DNA of 34,268 bases, from NCBI RefSeq assembly GCF_900106525.1, contig NZ_FNOG01000011.1:1-34268 (forward strand). The letters are read 5' to 3'. Source of the DNA: Lysobacter enzymogenes (GTDB lineage Bacteria; Pseudomonadota; Gammaproteobacteria; Xanthomonadales; Xanthomonadaceae). Under the pieces are notes generated by a model that was given only the letters and a program-made list of their open reading frames with translations, ran no database searches and was not told the DNA's origin. The position numbers and the translations under genes were made by a program. Shown here piece by piece: positions 21,967 to 30,910 of this stretch (its first letter is position 1; every line of letters begins with the position of its first letter).

Positions 21967-23583
21967 ATGGCAGCCACGCACCCCGTCGCCGATCACCACG
22001 ATGATCACGCCCACCAGCAGGGCTTCATCGAGCGTTGGTTCTTCTCGACCAACCACAAGGACATCGGCACGCTGTATCTGATTTTCAGCTTCGTGATGTT
22101 CATCATCGGCGCGGGCATGTCGGTGATCATCCGAGCCGAACTCGCCGAGCCGGGCCTGCAGTTCGTCAAGCCCGAGTTCTTCAACCAGATGACCACGATG
22201 CACGCGCTGGTCATGATCTTCGGCGGCGTGATGCCGGCCTTCGTCGGCCTGGCCAACTGGATGATCCCGCTGCAGATCGGCGCGCCGGACATGGCGCTGC
22301 CGCGCATGAACAACTGGTCGTTCTGGATCCTGCCGTTCGCCTTCACCCTGCTGCTGATGACCCTGTTCCTGCCGGGCGGCGCGCCGGCCGGCGGCTGGAC
22401 GCTGTACCCGCCGCTGTCGCTGCAGGGCGGCTCCAACGTGGCCTTCGCGATCTTCGCCATCCACATGATGGGCATCAGCTCGATCATGGGCGCGATCAAC
22501 GTCATCGCCACCATCCTCAACATGCGCGCCCCGGGCGTGGACCTGTTGAAGATGCCGATCTTCTGCTGGACCTGGCTGATCACCGCGTTCCTGCTGATCG
22601 CGGTGATGCCGGTGCTGGCCGGCGCGGTGACGATGCTGCTGACCGACAAGTTCTTCGCCACCTCGTTCTTCAACGCGGCCGGCGGCGGCGACCCGGTGAT
22701 GTTCCAGCACATCTTCTGGTTCTTCGGGCACCCCGAGGTCTACATCATGATCCTGCCGGCGTTCGGCGTGGTCTCGGAGATCATCCCGACCTTCGCCCGC
22801 AAGCCGCTGTTCGGCTACCAGGCCATGGTGTACGCGACCGCGTCGATCGCCTTCCTCTCGTTCATCGTGTGGGCGCACCACATGTTCACCGTCGGCATGC
22901 CGCTGGGTGGCGAGATCTACTTCATGTTCGCGACCATGCTGATCGCGGTGCCGACCGGCGTGAAGGTGTTCAACTGGGTCACCACGATGTGGCGCGGCTC
23001 GATGACCTTCGAGGCGCCGATGCTGTGGGCGATCTCGTTCGTGATCCTGTTCACCATCGGCGGTTTCTCGGGCCTGATGCTGGCCATCGTCCCGGCCGAC
23101 TTCCAGTACCACGACACCTACTTCGTGGTCGCGCACTTCCACTACGTGCTGGTGACCGGCGCGCTGTTCTCGATCATCGCTGCGGTCTACTACTGGTGGC
23201 CGAAGTGGACCGGCCGCATGTACAACGAGACGCTGGCCAAGATCCACTTCTGGTGGACGATGATCTTCGTCAACCTGCTGTTCTTCCCGCAGCACTTCCT
23301 GGGCCTGGCCGGCATGCCGCGCCGTATCCCGGACTACAACGTGGTGTTCGCGGACTGGAATCTGGTCAGCTCGATCGGCGCGTTCGGCATGTTCCTGACC
23401 CCGTTCCTGATGGCCTTCATCCTGCTGCTGTCGAAGAAGTCCGGCGCCAAGGCCGAGGCGCGTTCGTGGGAAGGCGCCAAGGGCCTGGAGTGGACGGTGC
23501 CGAGCCCGGCGCCGCACCACACCTTCTCCACGCCGCCGGTCATCCGCGACGGCGATCTGGCCCACGGCGACATCACCCATTGA
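21967..23583 (+). CDS. coxA: Cytochrome c oxidase subunit I
   Basis: Predicted 538-residue, twelve-helix inner-membrane catalytic subunit that reduces oxygen to water at the heme a3-CuB centre and pumps protons. STNHKDIGTLY at residues 27-37 is the subunit I signature. MTTMHALVMIFG holds a heme a ligand His. FWFFGHPEVYIMILPAFG supplies the CuB His cross-linked to Tyr. WAHHMFTVGMP gives the two other CuB His. VVAHFHYVL has the heme a3 and heme a ligands. The N-terminus is His/Asp-rich before the first helix. GAGGTAGG lies just before ATG 21967. Confidence 0.97.
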   Translation: MAATHPVADHHDDHAHQQGFIERWFFSTNHKDIGTLYLIFSFVMFIIGAGMSVIIRAELAEPGLQFVKPEFFNQMTTMHALVMIFGGVMPAFVGLANWMIPLQIGAPDMALPRMNNWSFWILPFAFTLLLMTLFLPGGAPAGGWTLYPPLSLQGGSNVAFAIFAIHMMGISSIMGAINVIATILNMRAPGVDLLKMPIFCWTWLITAFLLIAVMPVLAGAVTMLLTDKFFATSFFNAAGGGDPVMFQHIFWFFGHPEVYIMILPAFGVVSEIIPTFARKPLFGYQAMVYATASIAFLSFIVWAHHMFTVGMPLGGEIYFMFATMLIAVPTGVKVFNWVTTMWRGSMTFEAPMLWAISFVILFTIGGFSGLMLAIVPADFQYHDTYFVVAHFHYVLVTGALFSIIAAVYYWWPKWTGRMYNETLAKIHFWWTMIFVNLLFFPQHFLGLAGMPRRIPDYNVVFADWNLVSSIGAFGMFLTPFLMAFILLLSKKSGAKAEARSWEGAKGLEWTVPSPAPHHTFSTPPVIRDGDLAHGDITH

Positions 23584-23640
23584 TCGCGCAGGCGGCGCCG
23601 CGGTCGTGACGATCGCGGCGTGCGCTTCCGGGAGGCCGAC

Positions 23641-23778
23641 ATGACTCCGATCCAAGAACCGCACGACCTCGCTCAGCGCCGCTCGGCCGCGCGGCGGACC
23701 GCGTTGTGGTTCGGCGCGGTCGCGGTGGCGGTGTACGTGTTGTTCATCCTCAGCGGCGTGTTCGGGCTCGGCAAGTGA
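23641..23778 (+). CDS. Cytochrome oxidase small assembly protein
   Basis: Predicted 45-residue protein, too short for most gene callers. It has a basic N-terminal half ([12 protein letters not shown]) and one transmembrane segment (about 23-40), ending FGLGK. GGAGG at 23631-23635 precedes the ATG by 5 bases. Its stop overlaps the GTG start of ctaG (GTGA), so the two are translationally coupled. Short single-helix proteins of this type occur between coxA and ctaG in many beta- and gammaproteobacteria and are annotated as oxidase assembly proteins. The role is inferred from position and form. Confidence 0.82.
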   Translation: MTPIQEPHDLAQRRSAARRTALWFGAVAVAVYVLFILSGVFGLGK

Positions 23779-24410
23779 GCCACGACCGCGACCCGCGCGA
23801 ACCGCAGCCGCAGGATCTCGCCGAGGTCCGCCGGCAGGCGTCGCCGAAGATGACCAAGCTCATGGTCGGCGTGGCGCTGGGTGCGTTCGCCTTCACCTTC
23901 GCCCTGGTGCCGCTGTACCGCATCGCCTGCGAGAAGGTGTTCGGCATCCGCCTGGAGCGCGGCGTCGCCGAGGCCGACCGCGGCGGCCATGCGGTCAGCG
24001 ACCGCATCGTCACCGTGCAGTTCGACGGCAGCGTCAATTCCAAGCTGCCGTGGGAGTTCCGTCCGCACGTGGTGAGCATGAAGGTGCGCCCGGGCGAGCA
24101 ATACGAAACCACCTACTACGCGCGCAACACCAGCGACGCGCCCATCGTCGGCAGCGCCTCGCCCTCGGTGGCGCCGGCGCGCGCGTCGGGCTATTTCAAC
24201 AAGACCGAATGCTTCTGCTTCACCGCGCAAACGCTGCAGGCCGGCGAATCGCGCGAGATGCCGGTGCGTTTCATCGTCGATCCGAACCTTCCGGACGGCG
24301 TCGAGACCATCACCCTGTCCTACACTTTCTTCAAGAACGACGTGCTCACCGCACGGCTGCAGCAAGGCGCGGTCTCCAAGACCCCGTCCTCGCCGCTGGC
24401 CGCGCCTTGA
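23775..24410 (+). CDS. ctaG: Cytochrome c oxidase assembly protein CtaG/Cox11
   Basis: Predicted 211-residue membrane-anchored copper chaperone that delivers copper to the CuB site of subunit I. After a charged cytosolic lead (about 1-27) comes one transmembrane helix ([20 protein letters not shown]), then the periplasmic Ig-like domain. The copper motif CFCF is present in [18 protein letters not shown] and the conserved Cys in [10 protein letters not shown] just after the helix are also family features. The GTG at 23775 overlaps the stop of the preceding small gene by four bases; no better start exists before the transmembrane helix. Confidence 0.95.
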   Translation: MSHDRDPREPQPQDLAEVRRQASPKMTKLMVGVALGAFAFTFALVPLYRIACEKVFGIRLERGVAEADRGGHAVSDRIVTVQFDGSVNSKLPWEFRPHVVSMKVRPGEQYETTYYARNTSDAPIVGSASPSVAPARASGYFNKTECFCFTAQTLQAGESREMPVRFIVDPNLPDGVETITLSYTFFKNDVLTARLQQGAVSKTPSSPLAAP

Positions 24411-24445
24411 GTTGGCTTCGCACCACCTGACTACGGAACGCCGCC

Positions 24446-25324
24446 ATGGGCCAAGCGCACTCGCCAGACGCCAACATCTATTACGTCCCGCATAGCAGCC
24501 GCTGGCCGTTCCTCGGTTCGATCGGTCTGTTCACCCTGATGATCGGCGTGGCCAGCTGGCTCAACGAAGTCAGCTGGGGCAAGCCCACCTTCTTCGTCGG
24601 CGTGGCGATGATGATCGCCGTGCTGTTCGGCTGGTTCGGCGACGTGGTCAGGGAGTCGGTGCGCGGCAACTACAACAAGCAGGTCGACGTCTCGTTCCGG
24701 ATGGGGATGATCTGGTTCATCTTCTCCGAGGTGATGTTCTTCGCCGCGTTCTTCGGCGCGCTGTTCTACGCCCGCACGCTCGCGCTGCCGTGGCTGGGCG
24801 GCGAAGGCGACGGCGTGATGACCAACAGCCTGCTGTGGCCGGAATTCAGCGCGGCCTGGCCGAGCGCCGGCCCGGGCGACGTCGGCGGCCACTTCCAGAC
24901 CATTCCGGCCTGGGGCCTGCCGCTGCTCAACACCCTGATCCTGCTGACCTCCGGCACCACGGTCACCGCCGCGCACCACGCGCTCAAGGGCGGCCACCGC
25001 AAGGCGCTGCTGTTCTGGCTGGGCCTGACCGTGCTGCTGGGTTGCGTGTTCCTGTTCTTCCAGGCGGAGGAGTACATCCACGCCTACACCGAGCTGAACC
25101 TGACCCTGGGTTCGGGCATCTACGGCTCGACCTTCTTCATGCTCACCGGCTTCCACGGCCTGCACGTGACCCTGGGCACGATCATGCTGGCGATCATCTG
25201 GTTCCGCTGCCTCAAGGGCCACTTCGACAAGGACAACCACTTCGCGTTCGAAGCGGTGGCCTGGTACTGGCACTTCGTCGACGTGGTGTGGCTGGGCCTG
25301 TTCCTGTTCGTCTACGTGCTGTAA
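24446..25324 (+). CDS. coxC: Cytochrome c oxidase subunit III
   Basis: Predicted 292-residue, seven-helix inner-membrane protein that stabilises the oxidase core and supports proton uptake. YYVPHSSRWPFLGS at the N-terminus, FRMGMIWFIFSEVMFFAAFF, LLNTLILLTSGTTVTAAHHA and TGFHGLHVTLGT are subunit III signatures. The final AWYWHFVDVVWLGLFLFVYVL is the usual last helix. Length is normal. A perfect terminator follows, so the coxB-coxA-small protein-ctaG-coxC block looks like one transcription unit. Confidence 0.96.
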   Translation: MGQAHSPDANIYYVPHSSRWPFLGSIGLFTLMIGVASWLNEVSWGKPTFFVGVAMMIAVLFGWFGDVVRESVRGNYNKQVDVSFRMGMIWFIFSEVMFFAAFFGALFYARTLALPWLGGEGDGVMTNSLLWPEFSAAWPSAGPGDVGGHFQTIPAWGLPLLNTLILLTSGTTVTAAHHALKGGHRKALLFWLGLTVLLGCVFLFFQAEEYIHAYTELNLTLGSGIYGSTFFMLTGFHGLHVTLGTIMLAIIWFRCLKGHFDKDNHFAFEAVAWYWHFVDVVWLGLFLFVYVL

Positions 25325-25344
25325 GCGCGGCGAACCCATGATGC

Positions 25345-25377
25345 GAAAGGCCGGCCCGGTGGCCGGCCTTTCGTTTT
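25345..25377 (+). terminator. Rho-independent terminator of the coxB-coxC unit
   Basis: GAAAGGCCGGCC and GGCCGGCCTTTC form a perfect 12-bp stem with loop CGGT, followed by GTTTT. It begins 20 bases after the coxC stop. Confidence 0.93.
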
Positions 25378-25455
25378 GTGGGTCGGGACGGGCTCGTTGG
25401 CCGGGATGGATCAGCTGTGGCCGGGATGACCTAGCTGGGATGGGCCGGGCTCTGC

Positions 25456-25545
25456 TCTTGTGGGAGGGCCTTCAGGCCCGAGGCTCTTGTGTCGGCTCGC
25501 CGCGATCTGATCGAAGGGCATCGGGCCTGAAGGCCTTCCCACCAG
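25456..25545. repeat. REP-like inverted pair, copy E
   Basis: TTGTGGGAGGGCCTTCAGGCCCGAGGC (25458-25484) and its inverse CATCGGGCCTGAAGGCCTTCCCAC (25519-25542) lie about 35 bases apart, in the gap between convergent coxC and DUF2909 genes. The right copy has a CTTCCC variant. Confidence 0.85.
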
Positions 25546-25666
25546 GGCAAGAGCGAAGGCTGGCGCGAGGCGACCGGCCGCCGCATCGCGGCGGCGCCCC
25601 GGACGGGCGACAATAGCGGTCCGCTGTTCGCCGGCCCGATCGCAGGCCGGGCTCGGCCCGCCGCGC

Positions 25667-25894
25667 TCAGCCCGGATTCGACCCCACGCCGTGCGGCGTG
25701 ATCCAACCCATCCAGATCGACACCACCACGATCAGGATCAGCGCGATGGACAGCGCGATGCGGCGGGTCAGCGCATTGACCGTGCGTTTGCTCTGACCCT
25801 TGTCCACCAGCATGTAATAAAGGCCCGCCCCCAGGTTCCACAGGATGACCGCCAGGAACGCCACCACCAGCAGGATTTTCAGTTCTTGGCTCAT
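25667..25894 (-). CDS. DUF2909 family twin-transmembrane protein
   Basis: Predicted 75-residue inner-membrane protein with two transmembrane helices (about 7-29 and 46-65) joined by a basic loop (DKGQSKRTVNALTRR). This fits the DUF2909 family, often found next to oxidase genes in proteobacteria. Its function is unknown. GAGG lies a few bases before ATG 25894. It is the only gene in the oxidase cluster on the minus strand, divergent from surf1 with 66 bases between the two starts. Confidence 0.85.
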   Translation of the reverse strand: MSQELKILLVVAFLAVILWNLGAGLYYMLVDKGQSKRTVNALTRRIALSIALILIVVVSIWMGWITPHGVGSNPG

Positions 25895-25960
25895 CGAAGC
25901 CTCGTTCGGTGCGTGCGCGGGTGCGAAGCGGGGATTATCGCAGCACGCCGGGAGCTTGGG

Positions 25961-26692
25961 GTGAGCCGCCGCGGCACCTTGCTGCTGGGCTGGACGCTGG
26001 CGCTGGCGACGATCGCGCTGTTCGCCAACCTCGGCCTGTGGCAAGCGCGGCGCGCGGTGGAGAAGCAGGCCATGCTCGACGCCGCCGCGCGCGTGCTCGG
26101 CGAGCGCGTGCCGCAGCCGCTGTCGCGCGCGGCCGATCCGCACCGCGCGCACGACTATGACTGGGCCGAAGGCCGCGGGCGTTTCGATCCACGCGGCGCG
26201 TTGCTGCTCGACAACCAGCAGCGCGGCGGCCGCGCCGGCGTGCGCGTCTATCGGCTGTTCGTGCCCAACGGCGGCGAACCGTTGCTGGTCGACCTGGGCT
26301 GGCTGCCGCTGGGCGGCGAGCGCAAGCTGCCGGCGGTGCCGCGGCCCGAGGGCGAACTGGCCTTGCGCGGGCTGCTCAGCGCGCCGCCGTCGGTCGGCAT
26401 CCCGCTCGGGCCCGGCATCGGCCGCGAAGGCGAGGGCTGGCTGCTGACCCGCGTGGACACCCGCGCGATCGCCGCCGCGCTGGCATTGCCGGCGCCGCTG
26501 GCGCCGCGCGTGCTGCGCCTGGACCCGGCCGTGAAGCTCGGCTTCGACCGCGACCTGGAACTGCTCAGCAACACCCTGCCGCCGGACAAGCACCGCGGCT
26601 ATTCCCTGCAGTGGTTCGCACTCGCCGCGGCGGTGCTGATCACTGCGCTGATCCTGACTTTCCGGCGCCCGCGCCGCGGAGCCGACCGATGA
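25961..26692 (+). CDS. SURF1 family oxidase assembly protein
   Basis: Predicted 243-residue inner-membrane protein with two transmembrane helices (about 8-26 and 215-235) enclosing a periplasmic domain. ANLGLWQARRAVEKQ after the first helix, DNQQRGGRAGVRVYRLF, LLVDLGWLP and HRGYSLQWFALA before the last helix are SURF1/Shy1 features. The family helps place heme A into oxidase subunit I. The GTG at 25961 has GGAG 7 bases upstream. The next gene's ATG overlaps its stop (ATGA), so the two are coupled. Confidence 0.93.
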   Translation: MSRRGTLLLGWTLALATIALFANLGLWQARRAVEKQAMLDAAARVLGERVPQPLSRAADPHRAHDYDWAEGRGRFDPRGALLLDNQQRGGRAGVRVYRLFVPNGGEPLLVDLGWLPLGGERKLPAVPRPEGELALRGLLSAPPSVGIPLGPGIGREGEGWLLTRVDTRAIAAALALPAPLAPRVLRLDPAVKLGFDRDLELLSNTLPPDKHRGYSLQWFALAAAVLITALILTFRRPRRGADR

Positions 26693-27264
26693 ACTCACCC
26701 GTGCCCGTCTCCAACGCCCAGCGCAACCGCAACCGCCTGACCCTGGTGCTGATCGCCGCGTTCTTCTTCGTGCCGATGCTGGTCGCCGGGGTCATGCGCT
26801 TCACCGACCGCCATCCGGCGATCAACCGCCAGCACGGCGAACTGCTGGAGCCCAAGCCCGACCTGCGCCAACTCGAGCCGGCGCTGGCCGACGGCAAGCC
26901 CTATCCGTGGAACCCGGGCAGCCGGGTCTGGCGCATCGTGGTGGCGCCGCAGCCCGATTGCCTGCAGGCCTGCGTCCAGTTGTCGCACGAGCTCGACACG
27001 GTGTGGCAGCTGTTCGGCAAGGACGCGGACCAGGTCGACATCCTGTGGCTCGGCGAGCCGCCGGCCGGCGCGGCGCGTCCGGCCTCGCTGCGCGTGCTCG
27101 GCCCGTCGCCGCAGTTGCGCGAGCGCCTGCCGCGGCTGAACGACCCGGCCGGGCTGCCGGTGTATGTGATCGACCCGAACGGCTTCGTGATTCTGCGCTA
27201 CGCTCCCGGCTTCCAACCCGGCGGGCTGCGCACGGACCTGAGCCGGCTGCTGAAACTGATGTAA
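26689..27264 (+). CDS. Membrane-anchored Sco-like thioredoxin-fold protein in oxidase cluster
   Basis: Predicted 191-residue protein with one N-terminal transmembrane helix (about 17-36) and a periplasmic domain. WRIVVAPQPDCLQACVQLSH carries a CxxxC pair (Cys91, Cys95) at the position where Sco copper chaperones have C-x3-C-P. GLPVYVIDPNGFVILRYAPGF resembles the second half of the Sco thioredoxin fold, but the distal His that completes the Sco copper site is absent, and no His occurs in the last third. It is best called Sco-like. A thiol reductase role for the CuA cysteines or copper handling is inferred from position between surf1 and ctaA. It overlaps the surf1 stop by four bases. Confidence 0.8.
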   Translation: MNSPVPVSNAQRNRNRLTLVLIAAFFFVPMLVAGVMRFTDRHPAINRQHGELLEPKPDLRQLEPALADGKPYPWNPGSRVWRIVVAPQPDCLQACVQLSHELDTVWQLFGKDADQVDILWLGEPPAGAARPASLRVLGPSPQLRERLPRLNDPAGLPVYVIDPNGFVILRYAPGFQPGGLRTDLSRLLKLM

Positions 27265-27343
27265 CGACGGGCCGCGGCGGCCACGGCGGGCGCAACGCGC
27301 CGCCGTCCCGCACGCGGCGCCTCCAGCGAGACCAAGCGAAGAA

Positions 27344-28507
27344 ATGAGCGTATCCAGCCTCACCGGCCTGAGCGGTCCGGGCCTGCACAAGAATTTCCAC
27401 CGCATCGCCTGGCTGGCGGTCGCGCTGGCGTTGTGCGTGATCGTGTTCGGCGCGTTCGTGCGCCTGTCCAACGCCGGCCTGAGCTGCCCCGACTGGCCGA
27501 CCTGCTACGGCCGCGCCGCGTGGCCGTCGCACGCCGACGACGCGGTCGACCATGTCGCCACCCAGATCCGCCCGGTCGAAGTGCACAAGGCCTGGCGCGA
27601 ACAGTTCCACCGCATGATCGCCGGCCTGCTCGGCGTGCTGGTGCTGACGCTGGCGCTGGTGTCGGCGCGCCGGCGCAGCAAGGGCATGGCGCAGATCGCG
27701 CTGGCCTCGTTGCTGGTCGCCATCGGCATTCCGCTGTACATGAAGGGCCAGCACGTCGCCGCCTCCGCGCTGGCGATTATCGGCGAAGCGATCCTGATCG
27801 CCGCCGCCGCGCGCTGGAGCAACACCGACCTGTCGCGGGTCTCGGCGATCACTCTGGCGGTGATCATCTTCCAGGCCCTGCTGGGTATGTGGACGGTGAC
27901 CTGGCTGCTCAAGCCCGTGGTGGTGATGGCGCATCTGCTCGGCGGGCTGCTGACCTTCTCGCTGTTGGTGTGGACCGCGTGGCGCGCGACCCATCTGCCG
28001 ATCCGTCTGGCCGATGCGCCGCGCCTGCGCGGCTGGATCGGCGTGGGCATCGCTGTGCTCGGCGTGCAGATCGCGCTCGGCGGCTGGACCAGCGCCAACT
28101 ACGCCGCACTGGCCTGCGGCAACGATTTCCCGACCTGCGTCGGCCAGTGGTGGCCGCGCCACGACTTCGGCGAGGCCTTCGTGCTGTGGCGCGGCATCGG
28201 CGTGGACTACGAAGGCGGCATCCTCGACGGCGAGGCGCGCATCGCCATCCAGCTCGCCCACCGGATCATGGCCGGCGTGGTGTTCGTCTATCTGGCGGCG
28301 CTGACGGTCAAGCTGCTGCGCACGCCGGGCCTGCGCGGCTGGGCCACGCTGCTGGGCGCGCTGCTGTTGCTGCAGGTCGGCCTGGGCATCGCCAACGTCA
28401 AGCTCGGCCTGCCGCTGGCGGTGGCGGTGGCGCACAACGGCGGCGCCGCGCTGCTGCTGTTCGCCCTGGTCTCGCTGCTCGCGCGCCTGCGCACGCCGGA
28501 GCCGTGA
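27344..28507 (+). CDS. ctaA: Heme A synthase (COX15/CtaA)
   Basis: Predicted 387-residue, eight-helix inner-membrane enzyme that oxidises the C8 methyl of heme O to the formyl group of heme A. The conserved heme-ligand histidines are visible in [35 protein letters not shown] and [30 protein letters not shown] near the start and [14 protein letters not shown] in the middle contain the Cys pairs of the two periplasmic loops. The length fits the proteobacterial two-repeat type. The ATG at 27344 has only a weak purine-rich ribosome site. Its stop overlaps the ctaB ATG by one base (TGATG), indicating coupling. Confidence 0.95.
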   Translation: MSVSSLTGLSGPGLHKNFHRIAWLAVALALCVIVFGAFVRLSNAGLSCPDWPTCYGRAAWPSHADDAVDHVATQIRPVEVHKAWREQFHRMIAGLLGVLVLTLALVSARRRSKGMAQIALASLLVAIGIPLYMKGQHVAASALAIIGEAILIAAAARWSNTDLSRVSAITLAVIIFQALLGMWTVTWLLKPVVVMAHLLGGLLTFSLLVWTAWRATHLPIRLADAPRLRGWIGVGIAVLGVQIALGGWTSANYAALACGNDFPTCVGQWWPRHDFGEAFVLWRGIGVDYEGGILDGEARIAIQLAHRIMAGVVFVYLAALTVKLLRTPGLRGWATLLGALLLLQVGLGIANVKLGLPLAVAVAHNGGAALLLFALVSLLARLRTPEP

Positions 28508-29439
28508 TGAACGCCGCGCCGCGACCCACCGCCAAGCAATACTGGGATCTGACCAAGCCGCGCGTCGTCGCGCTGATCGTGTTCACCGCCATCGTCGGCA
28601 TGTTCATGGCGGTGCCGGGCTGGCCGCCGCTGCGCGAATCGGTGCTCGGCTTCTTCGGCATCTGGCTGGCGGCCTCGTCCGCGGCGGCGATCAACCAGCT
28701 GCTGGATTCGCGCATCGACGCCAAGATGGCGCGCACCTCGTGGCGGCCGATCGTCGCCGGCCAGGTGACGCCGCGCCAGGCGCTGGTGTTCGCGCTGGTG
28801 CTGGCGGCGCTGTCGATGACGATCCTGGTGCTGTGGGTCAACGCGATCACCGCGCTGCTGACCTTCGCCTCGCTGATCGGCTATGCGGTGGTCTACACCG
28901 TCTACCTCAAGCGCGCTACGCCGCAGAACATCGTCATCGGCGGCATCGCCGGCGCGGCGCCGCCGCTGCTGGGCTGGGCCGCGGTGACCGGCATGCAGGG
29001 CGAGTGGGACTGGGCGCACGCGCTGCTGCTGGTGCTGATCATCTTCGTCTGGACCCCGCCGCACTTCTGGGCGCTGGCGATCTTCCGCCGCGCCGACTAC
29101 GCCCGCGCGATGGTGCCGATGCTGCCGGTCACCCACGGCGTGCAGTACACCCGCTGGCAGATCCTGTTCTACACCGTGCTGCTGGTGGCGGTGACGGTGC
29201 TGCCGTGGGCGGCGGGGATGAGCGGGCTGTTCTATCTCGGCGGCGCGTTGGTGCTCGGCGCGGTGTTCCTGTACTACGCCTGGAAGCTGATGGACCCGCC
29301 GGACGAGCTTTATGCGATGAAGGTGTTCAACTACTCCATCGTCTATCTGATGGCCTTGTTCGCGTTCCTGCTGGCCGATCACTGGATGCTGCCGGCGCTG
29401 GAGCCGGCGGCGGCGTTCGAGCTGCATCAGCTCGGCTGA
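28507..29439 (+). CDS. ctaB: Protoheme IX farnesyltransferase (heme O synthase)
   Basis: Predicted 310-residue inner-membrane prenyltransferase that adds farnesyl to heme B to make heme O, the substrate of CtaA. It belongs to the UbiA superfamily. The first Asp-rich motif is [20 protein letters not shown], with the N-x3-D-x3-D pattern, and the second region has [35 protein letters not shown] is the heme O synthase signature, and nine hydrophobic helices are visible. It is the last gene of the assembly block; no canonical sco gene follows, unlike some related clusters. Confidence 0.96.
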   Translation: MNAAPRPTAKQYWDLTKPRVVALIVFTAIVGMFMAVPGWPPLRESVLGFFGIWLAASSAAAINQLLDSRIDAKMARTSWRPIVAGQVTPRQALVFALVLAALSMTILVLWVNAITALLTFASLIGYAVVYTVYLKRATPQNIVIGGIAGAAPPLLGWAAVTGMQGEWDWAHALLLVLIIFVWTPPHFWALAIFRRADYARAMVPMLPVTHGVQYTRWQILFYTVLLVAVTVLPWAAGMSGLFYLGGALVLGAVFLYYAWKLMDPPDELYAMKVFNYSIVYLMALFAFLLADHWMLPALEPAAAFELHQLG

Positions 29440-29548
29440 GCTCGGCTGGCCGGGCTCGATCCGGCGAGTCGGATTAGAGGGCGCGTCGCGCGCGCAACCC
29501 TTTGCGAGACGGCTGCATCCAACGGACTCGTTTCCGCTGGAGTGCGTT

Positions 29549-30832
29549 GTGCGCCGACTGGTTTCCCCGCGTCTGATCGCCTGCTGCTTCGCCGTCGCCG
29601 CTATCGCCGCGGCCGCCGTTTCCGTCGCTTCCGCGCCTGCGCCTGCGGCGCGCACCGCCGAAGCGCGAACTGTCGAATTCAACAACGGCCACTGGTTCGA
29701 CGGCGAGGGTTTCCGCACCGGCACCTGGTATTCGGTCGACGGCGTCCTGACCCGACAACGCCCCGCACGGATCGACCGCGTCGTCGATCTCGCCGGCAGC
29801 TATGCCACGCCGCCGCTCGCCGAGGCGCACAACCACAACCTGCAAAACGCCTGGGGCGTGCGCAACTTCCGCGGCCGCTACATCGACGGCGGCGTGCAGT
29901 ACGCGGCGATGCTGTGCGGCGACGGCGCCGACCGCGATAAAGCGCGCGCAGCGCTCGGAGTGGACGCGCCGCTGGACGTGCTCTACGCCAGCGCCTGCAT
30001 TTCCAGCTCCGACGGCCACCCGCTGGCGATGGCGCGGCGCAATCCCGACGGCAGCCTGCGGCCGGTCGAGGAGGTGCACGACCACGATTACTTGGTGATG
30101 GACTCGGTCGAAGACATCGAACGCAAATGGCCGCGCGTGCGCGCCGCCCGGCCGGATCTGATCAAGGCGATCCTGGTCCACAGCGAACGCCCCGAGCGCC
30201 GCGACGACACGCGCTATTTCGGCATGAACGGCCTGCGCGCAGAGCTGCTGGCGCCGCTGGTGCAGCGCGCCCATCGCGACGGCCTGCGCGTGGCCGCGCA
30301 CGTCGAATCGGCGGCCGATTTCCGCGTCGCGGTCGAAGCCGGCGTGGACGCGATCGCGCATCTGCCGGGCTACCAGATCTGGGACGGCCGCAGCGAAGCC
30401 GACTACCGCCTCGACGACGCCGACATCGCCCTGGCCGCGCGGCGCAAGATCCCGCTGATCGCCACCGCCGGCGCCGCGCAACTGGTCGCCGGCAAAGACG
30501 TCGCCAAGCTCGAACGCGTGCGCGCGTTGCAACGCGACAACCTGCGCCGGCTGCTCGCCGCCGGCGTGCCGCTGGCGGTCGGCAGCGACCGTTTCGACGC
30601 CACCGTGCGCGCGGAGATCGACTATCTGGCCGCGCTTGAGTTGATGCCGCCGGCGCGGCTGTGGCGCGCAGCGGTGCAGGACACGCCGACGCTGCTGTTT
30701 CCGCAGCGCCGCATCGGCCGCATCGCCGAAGGCTTCGAGGCCAACTTTCTGGTGCTGGCCGACGATCCGCTGAGCGCGCCAGCGGCGCTCGATCGCATCC
30801 GCATGAAGGTGCGGCGCGGCGCGCTTTACTGA
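29549..30832 (+). CDS. Exported amidohydrolase-superfamily protein, type 1
   Basis: Predicted 427-residue protein with a signal peptide ending near VASA (about residue 29), so probably periplasmic. The TIM-barrel metal-hydrolase pattern is partly visible: EAHNHN for the first two metal histidines, LIKAILVHSE with a possible carboxylated Lys, AAHVES and IAHLPGY for the next histidines, and AVGSDRFD for the final Asp. NFLVLADDPLSAP near the end is the usual beta-sandwich return. The substrate is unknown. GGAG at 29539-29542 supports the GTG at 29549. It lies 61 bases before a second, differently motifed amidohydrolase gene. Confidence 0.85.
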   Translation: MRRLVSPRLIACCFAVAAIAAAAVSVASAPAPAARTAEARTVEFNNGHWFDGEGFRTGTWYSVDGVLTRQRPARIDRVVDLAGSYATPPLAEAHNHNLQNAWGVRNFRGRYIDGGVQYAAMLCGDGADRDKARAALGVDAPLDVLYASACISSSDGHPLAMARRNPDGSLRPVEEVHDHDYLVMDSVEDIERKWPRVRAARPDLIKAILVHSERPERRDDTRYFGMNGLRAELLAPLVQRAHRDGLRVAAHVESAADFRVAVEAGVDAIAHLPGYQIWDGRSEADYRLDDADIALAARRKIPLIATAGAAQLVAGKDVAKLERVRALQRDNLRRLLAAGVPLAVGSDRFDATVRAEIDYLAALELMPPARLWRAAVQDTPTLLFPQRRIGRIAEGFEANFLVLADDPLSAPAALDRIRMKVRRGALY

Positions 30833-30868
30833 GCGGCCCGCACTGGCGGAGCGCGGCCCGCTCGTGCC

Positions 30869-30874
30869 TATACT
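30869..30874 (+). promoter_or_regulatory. Possible -10 box of the second amidohydrolase gene
   Basis: TATACT is a five-of-six match to the -10 consensus, about 37 bases before the ATG at 30911. The -35 region is unclear. If used, transcription would begin near 30881. Confidence 0.4.
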
Positions 30875-30910
30875 CGCGGCACTGTTCCGCCGATGGGGAG
30901 ATCGGTGCCG

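Noticed and set aside
21682-23664. 660-codon minus-strand frame opposite coxA
   Set aside because: Antisense shadow rich in His/Arg/Glu. coxA on the plus strand is unambiguous.
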